Source of the DNA: Loktanella atrilutea | GTDB taxonomy: Bacteria > Pseudomonadota > Alphaproteobacteria > Rhodobacterales > Rhodobacteraceae | NCBI RefSeq assembly: GCF_900128995.1 | Contig: NZ_FQUE01000011.1 | Location: 21,401-85,400 of the forward strand | DNA length: 64,000 nt | Direction of reading: 5' to 3' | Part shown: positions 15,974-24,839 of the stretch, in pieces | How the letters are laid out: each line of letters begins with the position of its first letter | Position numbering within the stretch: position 1 is the stretch's first letter | Made by a program: the position numbers and the translations under genes | Notes under the pieces: generated by a model | What the model was told of the DNA's origin: nothing | Database searches by the model: none | Seen by the model: the letters and a program-made list of their open reading frames with translations, nothing else

Positions 15974-17374
15974 TCAGGCTGCGGCGGGGGCGAGCGCGAA
16001 GTCGGCCTTTGGAAGGGTAATGACGAAGATGGTCCCTGTGGCGTCCGTGTCCTGCAGGGTCAGACGGCCGCCGTGGCCCCGGATCAGGTCGCCGGAAATC
16101 ACGAGACCGAGACCCGCGCCGCCTTTCCGCACGCCACCCTGGAACGGCTGGAACAGATGGTCGCGGGCCTTGGATGGCAAACCCGGGCCGGTATCGGAGA
16201 TGACGATTCGCCAAGTGGTGTCGTCCTCCTCGCCGCGCAGACAGATCTCGCCGGGATCACCGGTCGCCATGATTGCCTGTCGGGCGTTGCGTACGAGGTT
16301 CGAAAGGACGCGAAATATCTGTTCGTCGTCTGCGCGCAGGACCATAGTGGCAGGAATGTCCTCGGCGAAGGACAATGGGTAGTCGCCGGCCGCGAGCCGC
16401 TCGCTCTCGACGACCTCTGCCACGATGCGCGCCAAATTCACGCGGGTCAGTCGTGGCGCGGGTTCGTCGGCCCGCCCGAAGGCCAGCGTGCTTTCACACA
16501 GGTGCACGGCCCGGGTGATGGAATTGACCAGCTTCGGCGCCATCCGCTTTACCAGCGGATCGTCGGAGCCTTCGATCCGGTCGGTGAATAGTTGTGCCGA
16601 GGTCAGGATGTTGCGCAGGTCATGGCTGACCTTGGCCACGGCTCCGCCCAGTTGCGCCAGACGGTCCTTTTGCCGCAGTGCCGAGGTCAACTGGGTCTGC
16701 AGCATCTGCAGGGCGTCTTCGGCGTCGCGCAACTCGCGCACGCCGGCACTGGGTTCGATGATGCGGCGGGCATCCTCCGGCGCGTCGGCGTAGTTCTGCA
16801 TGTGTCTGATCACGCCTTTGATCGGCCGAACGAGGAACGCCTGAACGGCCAGAAACAGAAGGAGTGCGGTGATCGCCGAGATGATCGCGGAGAGGTAGAG
16901 GACGTTCAGGCCGTATTCCAGCATCGCGGTGCGCAGGGGCATCTGCATCATTGTGATCTCGATCAGCATGCCGGCGCCCTGGACCGGGCTGCCGAGGACG
17001 CGGATGATCCTCGGCTCGCTGTCCCAAAGAGTCGCCAGTGCATCGCGGATCAGCCGGATGTCACCGGGATCGCGCATGTCGTAGGTCGCGGCAATGGGCG
17101 TCGGGATGGGCGAGGACAGGGCCAGCTGCCGCATATCGTCACGCTGCAGCACGACGTTGAATACGCCAGCATTCTTCAGCAATTCGCGCTCGAGATCGGG
17201 AGAGATCATGTCCGTCGCCTCGACCGCGAGGGACGCGATCTGTGCCCGTTCCAGCGCGGTCAGCAGATAATCCTCGCGAAATCGGGCGACGGAGGGCACG
17301 AAGATGAACACCTCTGCCAGCATCACGAAGATGACTGTCAGGATCAGGAACCGACCCGAAAGGGTATTCAGCAT
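15974..17374 (-). CDS. Orphan membrane sensor histidine kinase
   Basis: This 466-residue kinase has one N-terminal membrane segment (about 8-28), a periplasmic region (30-150) and a second membrane segment (about 155-182). HAMP-like linker residues around RPIKGVIRHMQ follow. The dimerisation H-box KVSHDLRN has the phospho-acceptor His at about 250. Then come N-box NLVRNARQAI, G1 DTGPGLPSK and G2 GGAGLGLVIS. The H-box is of the HDLRN type seen in HisKA kinases. No response-regulator gene lies beside it, so its partner is elsewhere. It is 12 bases downstream of the flavoprotein gene on the same strand and may share its transcript. The signal is unknown. Confidence 0.9.
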   Translation of the reverse strand: MLNTLSGRFLILTVIFVMLAEVFIFVPSVARFREDYLLTALERAQIASLAVEATDMISPDLERELLKNAGVFNVVLQRDDMRQLALSSPIPTPIAATYDMRDPGDIRLIRDALATLWDSEPRIIRVLGSPVQGAGMLIEITMMQMPLRTAMLEYGLNVLYLSAIISAITALLLFLAVQAFLVRPIKGVIRHMQNYADAPEDARRIIEPSAGVRELRDAEDALQMLQTQLTSALRQKDRLAQLGGAVAKVSHDLRNILTSAQLFTDRIEGSDDPLVKRMAPKLVNSITRAVHLCESTLAFGRADEPAPRLTRVNLARIVAEVVESERLAAGDYPLSFAEDIPATMVLRADDEQIFRVLSNLVRNARQAIMATGDPGEICLRGEEDDTTWRIVISDTGPGLPSKARDHLFQPFQGGVRKGGAGLGLVISGDLIRGHGGRLTLQDTDATGTIFVITLPKADFALAPAAA

Positions 17375-17386
17375 TGCGTCTCCGTC

Positions 17387-18805
17387 TTACGGGATCCAGC
17401 GTTGCACCAGACCCACGACCTTCTTCACAAGGGCACTGTCGAACAGCTTGGGACTGAAATACGCCCCGGCCGCCCGTTTGTTCAATTCCATATAGGTCGG
17501 ATAGGGCAAAACGGTATTGCTGATGGCGGTCATCTTGAGGTTGTTGGCGATGGCCATGGCCCAGATGCCGATCAGTTCGCCCGCCAGATGGCCGACGATC
17601 GAAGCGCCGACAGGTCTGCCGCCGACCACCATGACCTTGATCAGTCCGGTGGTGCGGCCTTCGGTATTGGCGCGGTCGTTGTCTGCATATTCCGACCGGA
17701 CCACCGACAGTTTCGATCCATGCTTCTTGCGCGCCTGCGCTTCTGTCAGGCCGACCTGCGCGAGTTCGGGATCGGTATAGGTCGCCCACGGGATATGGTC
17801 GGTCCGGGCCTTGGCTGGCAGGCCGAACATCAGAGCACGGACAAGCTGGCCGCCATGATAACCCGCAACGTGAGTGAACTGCAGACCGCCAGCGACGTCG
17901 CCCGCGGCATAAACCCGCTTGTTCGAGACAGAGCGGAGGTTATCATCCACCTTCAGTCCCTTGCGATCGTAGGATACATTCGCCTTTTCGAGGTCAAGTC
18001 CATCCACGTTCACCGACCGACCAACCGCCACCAGCAGGTGAGATCCGATGAAATCGCCATTTGCCGTATGGACCGTCACGCTGCCATCGGCGCCGCTGAC
18101 CCGATCGGCCTGCGTGCCCTCTACGACGGTGACCCCTTCGGCACGCACCCTGTCCAGCACGACGGCAGAAAGTTCCGGGTCGTCCTTGCCCATGGCCTTG
18201 GCGCCCTCGATGACCGTGACGTCGCACCCCAGCCGCCTGTGCGCCTGCGCCAACTCCATCCCGATGGGGCCACCGCCGATGACCAGCAAATGGTCCGGCC
18301 GCTCACGCAGATCAAAGATCGTCTCGTTCGTGTGGACGGTTACGGAATCGAGGCCCTCTATTGGCGGAACGAAGGGGCCGGAGCCGGTGGCGACTACGAA
18401 CCGCCGGGCCGTCACGATGGTCTGACCCGCCTGAACCTCGGTCTCGCTGATGAAGCGGGCGTTGTCTCGGATGACGGTACACCCCAGCCCCTCGAACCGG
18501 TCCTGACTGTCAACGGGAGCGATGGTGTCGACGACGTGCCGGACGTGATCCTTGGCGGCGGCAAAATCGACAGCGGGCCGAACCTGTTCAACCCCGAACT
18601 GCGGGTTTTCGACCCCTGCGTGCGCATGCTTCGCCGAGGCGATCAGGGCCTTCGACGGAATGCAGCCGTAGTTCAGGCAATCGCCGCCCATCTTGTGGCC
18701 CTCGATCAGGACGACCGAGGCGCCCATCTGGGCGGCCCCGGCGGCCACGGACAGGCCCGCGGACCCGGCCCCGACAATGCAGACGTCAGCTTTGATTCGG
18801 TTCAT
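17387..18805 (-). CDS. FAD-dependent disulfide oxidoreductase (mercuric reductase / dihydrolipoyl dehydrogenase-like)
   Basis: This 472-residue pyridine nucleotide-disulfide oxidoreductase has FAD loop GAGSAG at about residues 12-17 and redox disulfide Cys43-Cys48 in CLNYGCIPSK. The NAD(P) loop is GGGPIGMEL at mid-protein, followed by YAAGDVAG and the C-terminal dimerisation domain. It lacks the N-terminal heavy-metal domain and the C-terminal Cys pair of true MerA, so mercury reduction is not supported. The start is chosen one base after the TVP38 stop, although the frame runs 64 codons further back through that gene. TVP38 plus this enzyme is a recurring bacterial pair whose substrate is unclear. 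Confidence 0.87.
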   Translation of the reverse strand: MNRIKADVCIVGAGSAGLSVAAGAAQMGASVVLIEGHKMGGDCLNYGCIPSKALIASAKHAHAGVENPQFGVEQVRPAVDFAAAKDHVRHVVDTIAPVDSQDRFEGLGCTVIRDNARFISETEVQAGQTIVTARRFVVATGSGPFVPPIEGLDSVTVHTNETIFDLRERPDHLLVIGGGPIGMELAQAHRRLGCDVTVIEGAKAMGKDDPELSAVVLDRVRAEGVTVVEGTQADRVSGADGSVTVHTANGDFIGSHLLVAVGRSVNVDGLDLEKANVSYDRKGLKVDDNLRSVSNKRVYAAGDVAGGLQFTHVAGYHGGQLVRALMFGLPAKARTDHIPWATYTDPELAQVGLTEAQARKKHGSKLSVVRSEYADNDRANTEGRTTGLIKVMVVGGRPVGASIVGHLAGELIGIWAMAIANNLKMTAISNTVLPYPTYMELNKRAAGAYFSPKLFDSALVKKVVGLVQRWIP

Positions 18806-18806
18806 G

Positions 18807-19562
18807 TCACAGACCTTTCTTGCCACGGACGACTTTGAGGATAAGCGGCAGGGCCGCGAGCAGGCAAAGCCCGAGTATCGGCAGCAGGATGGCGGGCTGG
18901 AAGATGATGCCGAGGTCGGGCGTCTCGCCTTTTGCAAAGACCTCGCCCAGACCGGCGCCCACCGAGGTATAGACCACCGCCCCCGGCATGATGCCAATGA
19001 ATGTTGTCACCGCAAAGCGGTAGAGCGGCACACCCACCAATGCCGGCACCAGATTCGCGACGAAGAACGGCACGGCGGGGACGAGGCGGATCAGGAACAG
19101 CATCGACCATTGATTCCCCTCGTCGTCGATCCCGTCCTTGATCCGCTTGACGACGCCGTCGCTGGCGTCCATCCGCCTCGCCAGCGTCTGCCCCAGACCC
19201 CAGCGGGCGGCGAGGAACAGCAAGATTGCCCCAATAGTGGCGCCAGCGACGTTGTAGATCGCGCCGGGCAGGACGGGAAAACCGGTCGGCACGCTGCCGA
19301 ACAGAAATCCCCCCGTCAACGTCGCGATAGTGGCGCCGGGCAGGCTGAAGGCGACGATGGCCGCATAGGCCGCGATGAACCCCAAAACGCACAGCAAATA
19401 GTTCGCATCGCGAAACGCCAGCAAGGCTTCGCGGTTCTGGCGCAACGCATCGAAAGTCAGATAGTCGCGGAGGACATAGGCGCCGAGGATCGCCACGATG
19501 ACGATTGCGATGAGGGGCAGACGGCGCAGCACGGGATTGGTGGTGGTGTCGTCTGACATCAT
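18807..19562 (-). CDS. TVP38/TMEM64 family (DedA-superfamily) membrane protein
   Basis: This 251-residue membrane protein has about six hydrophobic segments. The family core is AFSLPGATIATLTGGFLFG, with a downstream RLVPAVPFFVANLVPALV that forms the conserved Arg-containing re-entrant motif. DedA/TVP38 proteins are thought to move lipids or support envelope homeostasis. It directly precedes the flavoprotein gene with a one-base gap, so the two are translationally coupled. It is divergent from rpmH across about 277 bases. The specific role here is unknown. Confidence 0.88.
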   Translation of the reverse strand: MMSDDTTTNPVLRRLPLIAIVIVAILGAYVLRDYLTFDALRQNREALLAFRDANYLLCVLGFIAAYAAIVAFSLPGATIATLTGGFLFGSVPTGFPVLPGAIYNVAGATIGAILLFLAARWGLGQTLARRMDASDGVVKRIKDGIDDEGNQWSMLFLIRLVPAVPFFVANLVPALVGVPLYRFAVTTFIGIMPGAVVYTSVGAGLGEVFAKGETPDLGIIFQPAILLPILGLCLLAALPLILKVVRGKKGL

Positions 19563-19743
19563 TGATCTTTCTGCCGCGCGGGCCTCTTGTCTGCTGCCCT
19601 ACATGGCGCAGTCCGCCAAGGGCGGGTAGCCGTATCACGGGGCATTGAACGGATACCGCGTTCGAGCCCGTCGCAGAGCGCAAACTGTAACATTCGAGCG
19701 GTCGAAAAGCAGCTTTCGTTAGCAATCCTGACACAGGTCGGCG

Positions 19744-19772
19744 TTGACACAGGGCAACGCCCCACTTAAAGG
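19744..19772 (+). promoter_or_regulatory. Candidate sigma-70 promoter for rpmH-rnpA-yidD
   Basis: A perfect -35 hexamer TTGACA is followed after 17 bases by TAAAGG, a weak -10. It lies about 70 bases before the rpmH start in the divergent region. This is a consensus match only. The rest of 19563-19839 shows no gene. Confidence 0.45.
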
Positions 19773-19839
19773 GCAGGTCTGAATGAATGACGGGCCTCGA
19801 ATCCAAGCCGGGTTTGGCCCCCGAACCGGAGGACACGCG

Positions 19840-19974
19840 ATGAAGCGCACGTTCCAACCCAGCAACCGCGTCCGCAAGAACCGTCATGGTTTCCGTGCCC
19901 GGATGGCGACGCCGTCTGGCCGCAAGATCATCAACGCGCGCCGCGCCAAGGGCCGCGCCAAGCTGAGCGCGTAA
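19840..19974 (+). CDS. rpmH: 50S ribosomal protein L34
   Basis: This is a 44-residue, highly basic protein. The start MKRTFQPSN and the core [17 protein letters not shown] are diagnostic of L34. The ATG is preceded by GGAGGA seven bases upstream; an upstream in-frame ATG adds 19 unrelated residues. L34 is a late-assembling large-subunit protein. The gene is followed after 14 bases by rnpA, the near-universal bacterial order. No dnaA is present beside it. Confidence 0.98.
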   Translation: MKRTFQPSNRVRKNRHGFRARMATPSGRKIINARRAKGRAKLSA

Positions 19975-19988
19975 GCGCCAACTTGACG

Positions 19989-20378
19989 ATGACAGACATG
20001 ACGCCGCCGGATGGACCCGACAAGGGTGATCCGGCGGCTTTGTTGCGTCCGCAAATTTTGACACGACGCCGCGATTTCATCGCCACCAGCCACGGCCGTC
20101 GGCAGGGCACGGCAGGCATCCACCTGCAAGGCCGCCGCCGCGATGACGGCAGCGATCTGATGCGCGTTGGCTATACCTGTTCCAAGAAGGTCGGAAATGC
20201 CGTGGCGCGCAACCGCGCCAAGCGTCGCCTGCGCGCGATCGCGCGGCTGATCCTGCCAAAGCATGGGCGCCCTGGATGGGACTACGTCCTCGTCGGTCGC
20301 CCGCAGACGACGGCAACCCTGCCCTTCACCCAGTTGCAGGCCGACCTGATCCGCGCGCTGGACCGCGTGCATCAGTGA
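19989..20378 (+). CDS. rnpA: Ribonuclease P protein component
   Basis: This 129-residue basic protein pairs with the RNase P RNA to trim tRNA 5' leaders. The RNR signature [17 protein letters not shown] is present. It is preceded by VGYTCS and followed by the substrate-binding fold around [10 protein letters not shown]. The first ATG at 19989 is taken; a TTG two codons earlier and an ATG at 19998 are alternatives. The N-terminal 25 residues are variable and acidic, as in relatives. The stop overlaps the yidD start. Confidence 0.96.
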   Translation: MTDMTPPDGPDKGDPAALLRPQILTRRRDFIATSHGRRQGTAGIHLQGRRRDDGSDLMRVGYTCSKKVGNAVARNRAKRRLRAIARLILPKHGRPGWDYVLVGRPQTTATLPFTQLQADLIRALDRVHQ

Positions 20379-20596
20379 CACCGCTGGCCCATGTCGTCGC
20401 GCTGCCGGTGCGCGCCTATCGTTTGCTGCTGTCGCCTTGGGTCGGCCATGGCTGCCGCTTTAACCCGACCTGTTCGGCCTACGCGCTGGAGGCTTTGGCC
20501 AGACATGGCGCGCTGCGCGGGACATGGCTGACCGCACGTCGAATCGGGCGCTGCCATCCTTGGGGCGGGTCAGGCATCGACAACGTCCCGGATTGA
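20375..20596 (+). CDS. yidD: Membrane protein insertion efficiency factor YidD
   Basis: This 73-residue protein has the YidD signature [24 protein letters not shown] with its two Cys (cited in parts: [11 protein letters not shown]). It ends in [14 protein letters not shown]. It assists YidC/Sec-dependent insertion of inner-membrane proteins. The start is a GTG overlapping the rnpA stop by four bases; the longer upstream frame is rnpA in another phase. It sits in the conserved rpmH-rnpA-yidD-(ttcA)-yidC order. Confidence 0.94.
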   Translation: MTPLAHVVALPVRAYRLLLSPWVGHGCRFNPTCSAYALEALARHGALRGTWLTARRIGRCHPWGGSGIDNVPD

Positions 20597-20605
20597 CGCG
20601 CCAGC

Positions 20606-20625
20606 CAAATTTTTATGAAAATTTG
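20606..20625 (+). terminator. AT-rich hairpin after yidD
   Basis: Eight-base arms CAAATTTT/AAAATTTG with a four-base loop start 10 bases after the yidD stop. The stem is AT-rich and lacks a T tract, so terminator function is uncertain. Confidence 0.3.
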
Positions 20626-20685
20626 AAGGACTCCAAGGCCTCGTGAAAATCCGAAGCATGGTATCGCCTGTCGTTCGCCGAGATC

Positions 20686-21246
20686 TCAGACGCGCGGCTG
20701 CATGAAGGCCATCTGGGCCGCGATCTCTGGATCGGAAAGATCGACGTAGCGATCCGGCTTGACCCGCCCGAAGGTGCCGCCACCGAAGATCCGCACCGCC
20801 CAGTAGATCACCGTCGCCATCCATGGCCTGACATCGGCTGCGCGCATTGCCGCCAGCATGATCGCGTCGGCAAAGGCGCGGTCCGCCGGTCGTGGCCCCC
20901 GGCCTGGCACATCCTGCCATGCGATGTAGAGGTAATCGTGCACGATCGCCGCCTCCAGCCATGGGCCGACCCGCCCGATCACGAAACGCAGCGCGGGGGG
21001 AACGGACGTCAGGTCGATGATCAGCCCCGCCGGCACGACGATCTGCACCCACTCGCCGTCCCTTGACCGCCAAGACACAAGATACGGTCGTCCCGTCAGG
21101 TAATCCGCATCCTCCCCGGTCCGCAGGCGCGGCGCATCCTTCAGGCGGATCAGGACAAGCGCACTGTCGTAGCGCAATTCCGCCACCTGCGTGCCCGCAG
21201 ACGGATAGGGATCGATTGGGACCGAGGGGTGGTCAAATCGCTGCAT
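20686..21246 (-). CDS. DUF1353 domain protein
   Basis: This 186-residue protein matches the DUF1353 pattern as I recognise it: [18 protein letters not shown], then the [12 protein letters not shown] motif with conserved His-Asp, and a helical C-terminus ending in a [13 protein letters not shown] segment. The family is frequent in phage-derived and Rhodobacteraceae genomes, and its biochemical role is not established. The start MQRFDH is chosen because the longer frame overlaps ttcA. The gene is inserted, in reverse, between yidD and ttcA. It is the only minus-strand gene between rpmH and sixA. Confidence 0.7.
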   Translation of the reverse strand: MQRFDHPSVPIDPYPSAGTQVAELRYDSALVLIRLKDAPRLRTGEDADYLTGRPYLVSWRSRDGEWVQIVVPAGLIIDLTSVPPALRFVIGRVGPWLEAAIVHDYLYIAWQDVPGRGPRPADRAFADAIMLAAMRAADVRPWMATVIYWAVRIFGGGTFGRVKPDRYVDLSDPEIAAQMAFMQPRV

Positions 21247-21295
21247 GTTGCAATTCCTCTTGGGCTTGCGGCCGCGGCAGAGTATGGAACGGCGC

Positions 21296-22138
21296 ATGCT
21301 TGATGATACCGACATTCACCCGCTGTTCCACGGCGCACCCGATACGGTGGCGTTCAAGAAGTTGCGCAAGCGGCTGGTGCGCGACACGCGCGAGGCGATC
21401 GACCGCTACGGGATGATTGCGCCCGGCGGGAAGTGGCTTGTGTGTCTGTCGGGTGGCAAGGACAGTTATACCCTTCTCGCGGTGCTGTACGAATTGCAAT
21501 GGCGGGGGCTTCTTCCTGTCGAGCTTCTGGCCTGCAACCTCGATCAGGGGCAGCCGAACTTTCCCGCGACGGTGCTGCCGGAGTTTCTGGCGCGTATGGG
21601 CGTGCCTCACCGGATCGAGTACCGCGACACCTATTCCGTCGTGATGGACAAGACGCCGCAGGGACGTACGCTCTGCACCATGTGTTCGCGCCTGCGCCGG
21701 GCGAACCTCTACCGCATCGCGCGCGAGGAAGGCTGCAGCGCCGTCGTGCTGGGGCACCACCGCGACGATATCCTCGAGACCTTCTTTCTTAACCTCTTCC
21801 ACGGCGGCAAGCTGGCCACCATGCCGCCGAAACTGAAGAACGACGAGGGCGATCTCTTTCTCTACCGCCCGCTCGCCCATGTGGCAGAGGCCGACTGCGA
21901 CGCCTTTGCGCGGGCCTTGAACTATCCCATCATCCCCTGTGACCTGTGCGGCAGTCAGGATGGGTTGCAGCGGCAGCAGATCAAGCGGTTGCTCGACGGG
22001 TGGGAGGCGAACAGTCCTGGACGCCGCCAGAAGATCTTCAGCGCTTTGATGAACGCCCGGCCCAGCCACCTTCTGGACCCGGCCCTGTTCGATTTCATGG
22101 GGTTGACACTGGATCACAAAGCGCCGGAATCCCCTTGA
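21296..22138 (+). CDS. ttcA: tRNA 2-thiocytidine(32) synthetase TtcA
   Basis: This 280-residue PP-loop enzyme adenylates and thiolates C32 of some tRNAs using an iron-sulfur cluster. The ATP PP-loop SGGKDS is at 52-57. Cluster cysteines are C127 and C130 (CTMC) and the further pair C215/C218 (CDLC) is conserved. [14 protein letters not shown] is also typical. Two nearby starts exist, 21284 and 21296. The latter has GGA nine bases upstream and matches the usual MLD start. The local tRNA-Arg(ACG) has C32, so it is a plausible target. Confidence 0.93.
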   Translation: MLDDTDIHPLFHGAPDTVAFKKLRKRLVRDTREAIDRYGMIAPGGKWLVCLSGGKDSYTLLAVLYELQWRGLLPVELLACNLDQGQPNFPATVLPEFLARMGVPHRIEYRDTYSVVMDKTPQGRTLCTMCSRLRRANLYRIAREEGCSAVVLGHHRDDILETFFLNLFHGGKLATMPPKLKNDEGDLFLYRPLAHVAEADCDAFARALNYPIIPCDLCGSQDGLQRQQIKRLLDGWEANSPGRRQKIFSALMNARPSHLLDPALFDFMGLTLDHKAPESP

Positions 22139-22201
22139 CCTTCGGGGCCTGCGCGGTTTGAAGCAACCCCACCAGTTTTCACAGACGGACGGTCCCGACG
22201 T

Positions 22202-24037
22202 ATGGAAGATCAAAACAAGAACCTGATCCTGGCCCTCGTGCTCAGCACGTTGGTCATCATCGTCTGGACCTTCCTGTTTCCGCCGGAGGCGCAGGCCCCT
22301 GCGACGCTGGAAGCCGCTCAGGAGCAGCAGGATGCCACGGTCCCAGCGGCCGATGTCGCCACCGGCGGCATTGCGGCCCCGGCGGATGCCGTCGCCAACG
22401 AGCCTGCGACCGAGGCGCCCCGCGTCACGATCCAGACCCCGGAACTGAACGGCACGATTTCCTTGCTGGGTGGCCGGATCGACGATCTGAAGCTGACCCA
22501 GTATCACGAGACGATCGACGACTCCTCGCCCACCGTCACGCTGCTGTCGCCGTCCGGCACCCCCGACGCCTATTTCGCGTCCTTCGGCTGGGCCGCCGTC
22601 GATGGTGTCGCCGCCGATGCGGTGCCCGGCCCAGACACCCTGTGGACGGTCGAGGACGGCGAGACCCTGACCCCGGACACGCCGGTTACGCTGGCCTATG
22701 ACAACGGCGCCGGCCAGATCTTCCGCACCCGGATCTCGGTTGACAACAAGTACATGTTCAGCATCGACCAGAGCGTCGAGAATACCGGAACCGGTGCAAT
22801 CAACCTGCGCCCTTACGGCCTGCTCCGGCAGGAAGGCATGCCCTCCGACCTGCAGAATTTCTTCATCCTGCACGAGGGTCTGGTCCGCATGACGGACGGC
22901 ACACTGGAAGAGGTGAAGTACAAGAACATGATCGACTTCGCCGTCGATCCGAACGAAGGCACCAACGCCGAGCGTCAGGAGGTCACCTCCGCCGGATGGA
23001 TCGGCTATACCGACCATTACTGGATGACGACGCTGATTCCGAACCAGACCGTCCCCTTTCGATCCACCGCGAAATACTTCCCCAGCCGCGACATCTTTCA
23101 GGCGGAAGCGGTGCAGGAACCCCAGTCCGTCGCCCCGGGCGCCACGGCATCCGTCACGACGCAACTCTTTGCCGGTGCGAAGGAGTGGGAGACCATCCGC
23201 GACTACGAAAAGGCAGGGGTCACCGGATTTATCGACAGCATCGACTGGGGCTGGTTCTTCTTTCTGACGAAACCGATCTTCTGGGTGCTGCACCACCTGA
23301 ACCTGCTGATCGGCAACATGGGTTTCGCGATCATCGCACTGACCTTCTTCCTCAAGCTTCTAGTGCTTCCGCTGGCATACAAGTCCTATGTCAGCATGGC
23401 GAAGATGAAGGAACTTCAGCCCGAGATGGAGAAGCTGAAGGAACGCAGCGGCGACGACAAGGCCGCGCTGCAGACCGGGATGATGAAGTTCTACAAGGAA
23501 AACAAGGTGAACCCCGCCGCGGGCTGTTTGCCGATCCTGATCCAGATCCCGATCTTCTTCTCGCTCTACAAGGTGATCTTCGTCACGCTGGAACTGCGGC
23601 ATGCGCCGTGGATCGGCTGGATCCGGGATCTGTCGGCCCCCGATCCGTCGTCAATTCTGAATCTCTTCGGTCTTTTCCCGTGGAACACCCCGGACGTGAC
23701 CTCGCCCATCCATATCATCAGCCTCGGCGTACTGCCGATTCTGCTGGGCATTTCCATGTGGCTTCAGCAAAAACTGAACCCGGCGCCCGCCGACGCCACG
23801 CAAAAGATGATCTTTGCCTGGATGCCTTGGGTGTTCATGTTCATGCTGGGGCGGTTCGCGTCGGGTCTGGTGCTGTACTGGATCACGAACAACACGATCA
23901 CTTTCGCCCAGCAGTACCTGATTATGCGGAGCCACGGGGCAAAGCCGGACGTGTTCGGCAATATCAAGGGTACTTTCAGCCGCAAGAAGGGCGAACCGGT
24001 CCCGGCCAACAGCGGCAAGAAGCCGAAGGGCAAATAG
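22202..24037 (+). CDS. yidC: Membrane protein insertase YidC
   Basis: This 611-residue insertase of the Gram-negative type has an N-terminal membrane anchor (about 9-27) and an Ala/Pro/Glu-rich linker. A large periplasmic beta-sandwich domain runs from about 75 to 345. The conserved five-segment core from about 360 contains the hydrophilic-groove region LPLAYKSYVSMAKMKELQPEM, cited as YKSYVSMAKMKELQPEM. The tail is basic (KKGEPVPANSGKKPKGK), as needed for ribosome contact. YidC inserts membrane proteins alone or with Sec. It lies upstream of engB in the conserved order. Confidence 0.97.
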   Translation: MEDQNKNLILALVLSTLVIIVWTFLFPPEAQAPATLEAAQEQQDATVPAADVATGGIAAPADAVANEPATEAPRVTIQTPELNGTISLLGGRIDDLKLTQYHETIDDSSPTVTLLSPSGTPDAYFASFGWAAVDGVAADAVPGPDTLWTVEDGETLTPDTPVTLAYDNGAGQIFRTRISVDNKYMFSIDQSVENTGTGAINLRPYGLLRQEGMPSDLQNFFILHEGLVRMTDGTLEEVKYKNMIDFAVDPNEGTNAERQEVTSAGWIGYTDHYWMTTLIPNQTVPFRSTAKYFPSRDIFQAEAVQEPQSVAPGATASVTTQLFAGAKEWETIRDYEKAGVTGFIDSIDWGWFFFLTKPIFWVLHHLNLLIGNMGFAIIALTFFLKLLVLPLAYKSYVSMAKMKELQPEMEKLKERSGDDKAALQTGMMKFYKENKVNPAAGCLPILIQIPIFFSLYKVIFVTLELRHAPWIGWIRDLSAPDPSSILNLFGLFPWNTPDVTSPIHIISLGVLPILLGISMWLQQKLNPAPADATQKMIFAWMPWVFMFMLGRFASGLVLYWITNNTITFAQQYLIMRSHGAKPDVFGNIKGTFSRKKGEPVPANSGKKPKGK

Positions 24038-24061
24038 GCCGCCAGCTATACCGACAGACAT

Positions 24062-24082
24062 GGGGGCGGGACGACCGCCCCC
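24062..24082 (+). terminator. Hairpin between yidC and engB
   Basis: Eight-base GC arms (GGGGGCGG/CCGCCCCC) with a five-base loop begin 25 bases after the yidC stop. Only TTCGCATT follows. It is either a partial terminator or a message stabiliser. Confidence 0.45.
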
Positions 24083-24103
24083 TTCGCATTGAAAGGCTCC
24101 ACC

Positions 24104-24754
24104 ATGGAACTGCGCTTTCCCCCCGTCGATACGCCCGACGTCGAAGCTCTCGAGAAGGGTCGCCTGCTGTTCGCGGGCCAGACGGAGTTCGTGAAGGGTG
24201 TGGTCGCCATGGACGGCCTGCCCCCAGCCGACCGATTGGAAGTCTGCTTTGCCGGGCGCTCGAACGTCGGGAAATCGTCTCTTATCAACGCGCTGACCGG
24301 ACGCAAGGGGCTGGCGCGCGCATCTAACACTCCGGGCCGGACGCAAGAGATCAACTACTTTACCGCAGGCGATCTGTATGTCGTAGACCTGCCCGGTTAC
24401 GGTTTCGCCAATGCTCCGGTGGCGGTCGTGGCCAAATGGCAGGCTCTGTTGAAGAACTACCTGCAGGGTCGGCCGACATTGCGCCGCGTCTTCGTCCTGA
24501 TCGACGCACGCCATGGCGCCAAGGCTGTCGACGAAGAGATCATGACGCTGCTCGACCGGTCCGCCGTGACCTTTCAGGCCGTCATGACCAAGACAGACAA
24601 GGTCAAGGGTTCGGCACTGCAGGATGCCCTGGACGCAACGCGCGCCGTGTTGGCAAAGCATCCAGCGGCCTATCCCGAGATGATCCTGACAAGTTCGGAG
24701 AAGGGTGACGGCATAGAGACCCTGCGCGCCGTGATTGCGACAATCGAACCCTAA
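24104..24754 (+). CDS. engB: Ribosome biogenesis GTPase EngB (YihA/YsxC)
   Basis: This 216-residue TRAFAC GTPase is needed for 50S assembly. G1 is GRSNVGKSS at 51-59, G2 falls in NTPGRTQ, G3 is DLPGYGFA and G4 is TKTDK near 163, followed by SSEKGDG. The start at ATG 24104 is preferred; an in-frame TTG five codons earlier is weaker. Length and motif order are typical. It is co-oriented with yidC upstream and with the cytochrome gene downstream. Confidence 0.96.
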   Translation: MELRFPPVDTPDVEALEKGRLLFAGQTEFVKGVVAMDGLPPADRLEVCFAGRSNVGKSSLINALTGRKGLARASNTPGRTQEINYFTAGDLYVVDLPGYGFANAPVAVVAKWQALLKNYLQGRPTLRRVFVLIDARHGAKAVDEEIMTLLDRSAVTFQAVMTKTDKVKGSALQDALDATRAVLAKHPAAYPEMILTSSEKGDGIETLRAVIATIEP

Positions 24755-24839
24755 ACGTCGCACCCCCCCTTTTCCTGCCGCCACGTCAAGCTATCGTTTC
24801 AGTGATCCGGTCTCGCATCGCTGAATGAAGGTTAAGGGT

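Noticed and set aside
17387..18805. Mercuric reductase (merA)
   Set aside because: The N-terminal metal-binding domain, the C-terminal vicinal cysteines and other mer genes are absent. Only the disulfide-oxidoreductase core is shared.
16592..18838. Plus-strand open frame of 748 codons
   Set aside because: It lies opposite the sensor kinase and flavoprotein genes, whose catalytic motifs are complete. The translation shows no domain and is biased toward Asp/Arg/Gly.
19563..19839. Replication origin near rpmH
   Set aside because: No dnaA gene and no cluster of DnaA boxes are evident. The rpmH-rnpA location alone is not enough in alphaproteobacteria.
21233..23296. Minus-strand open frame of 687 codons
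   Set aside because: It is a shadow of ttcA and yidC with no recognisable motifs.
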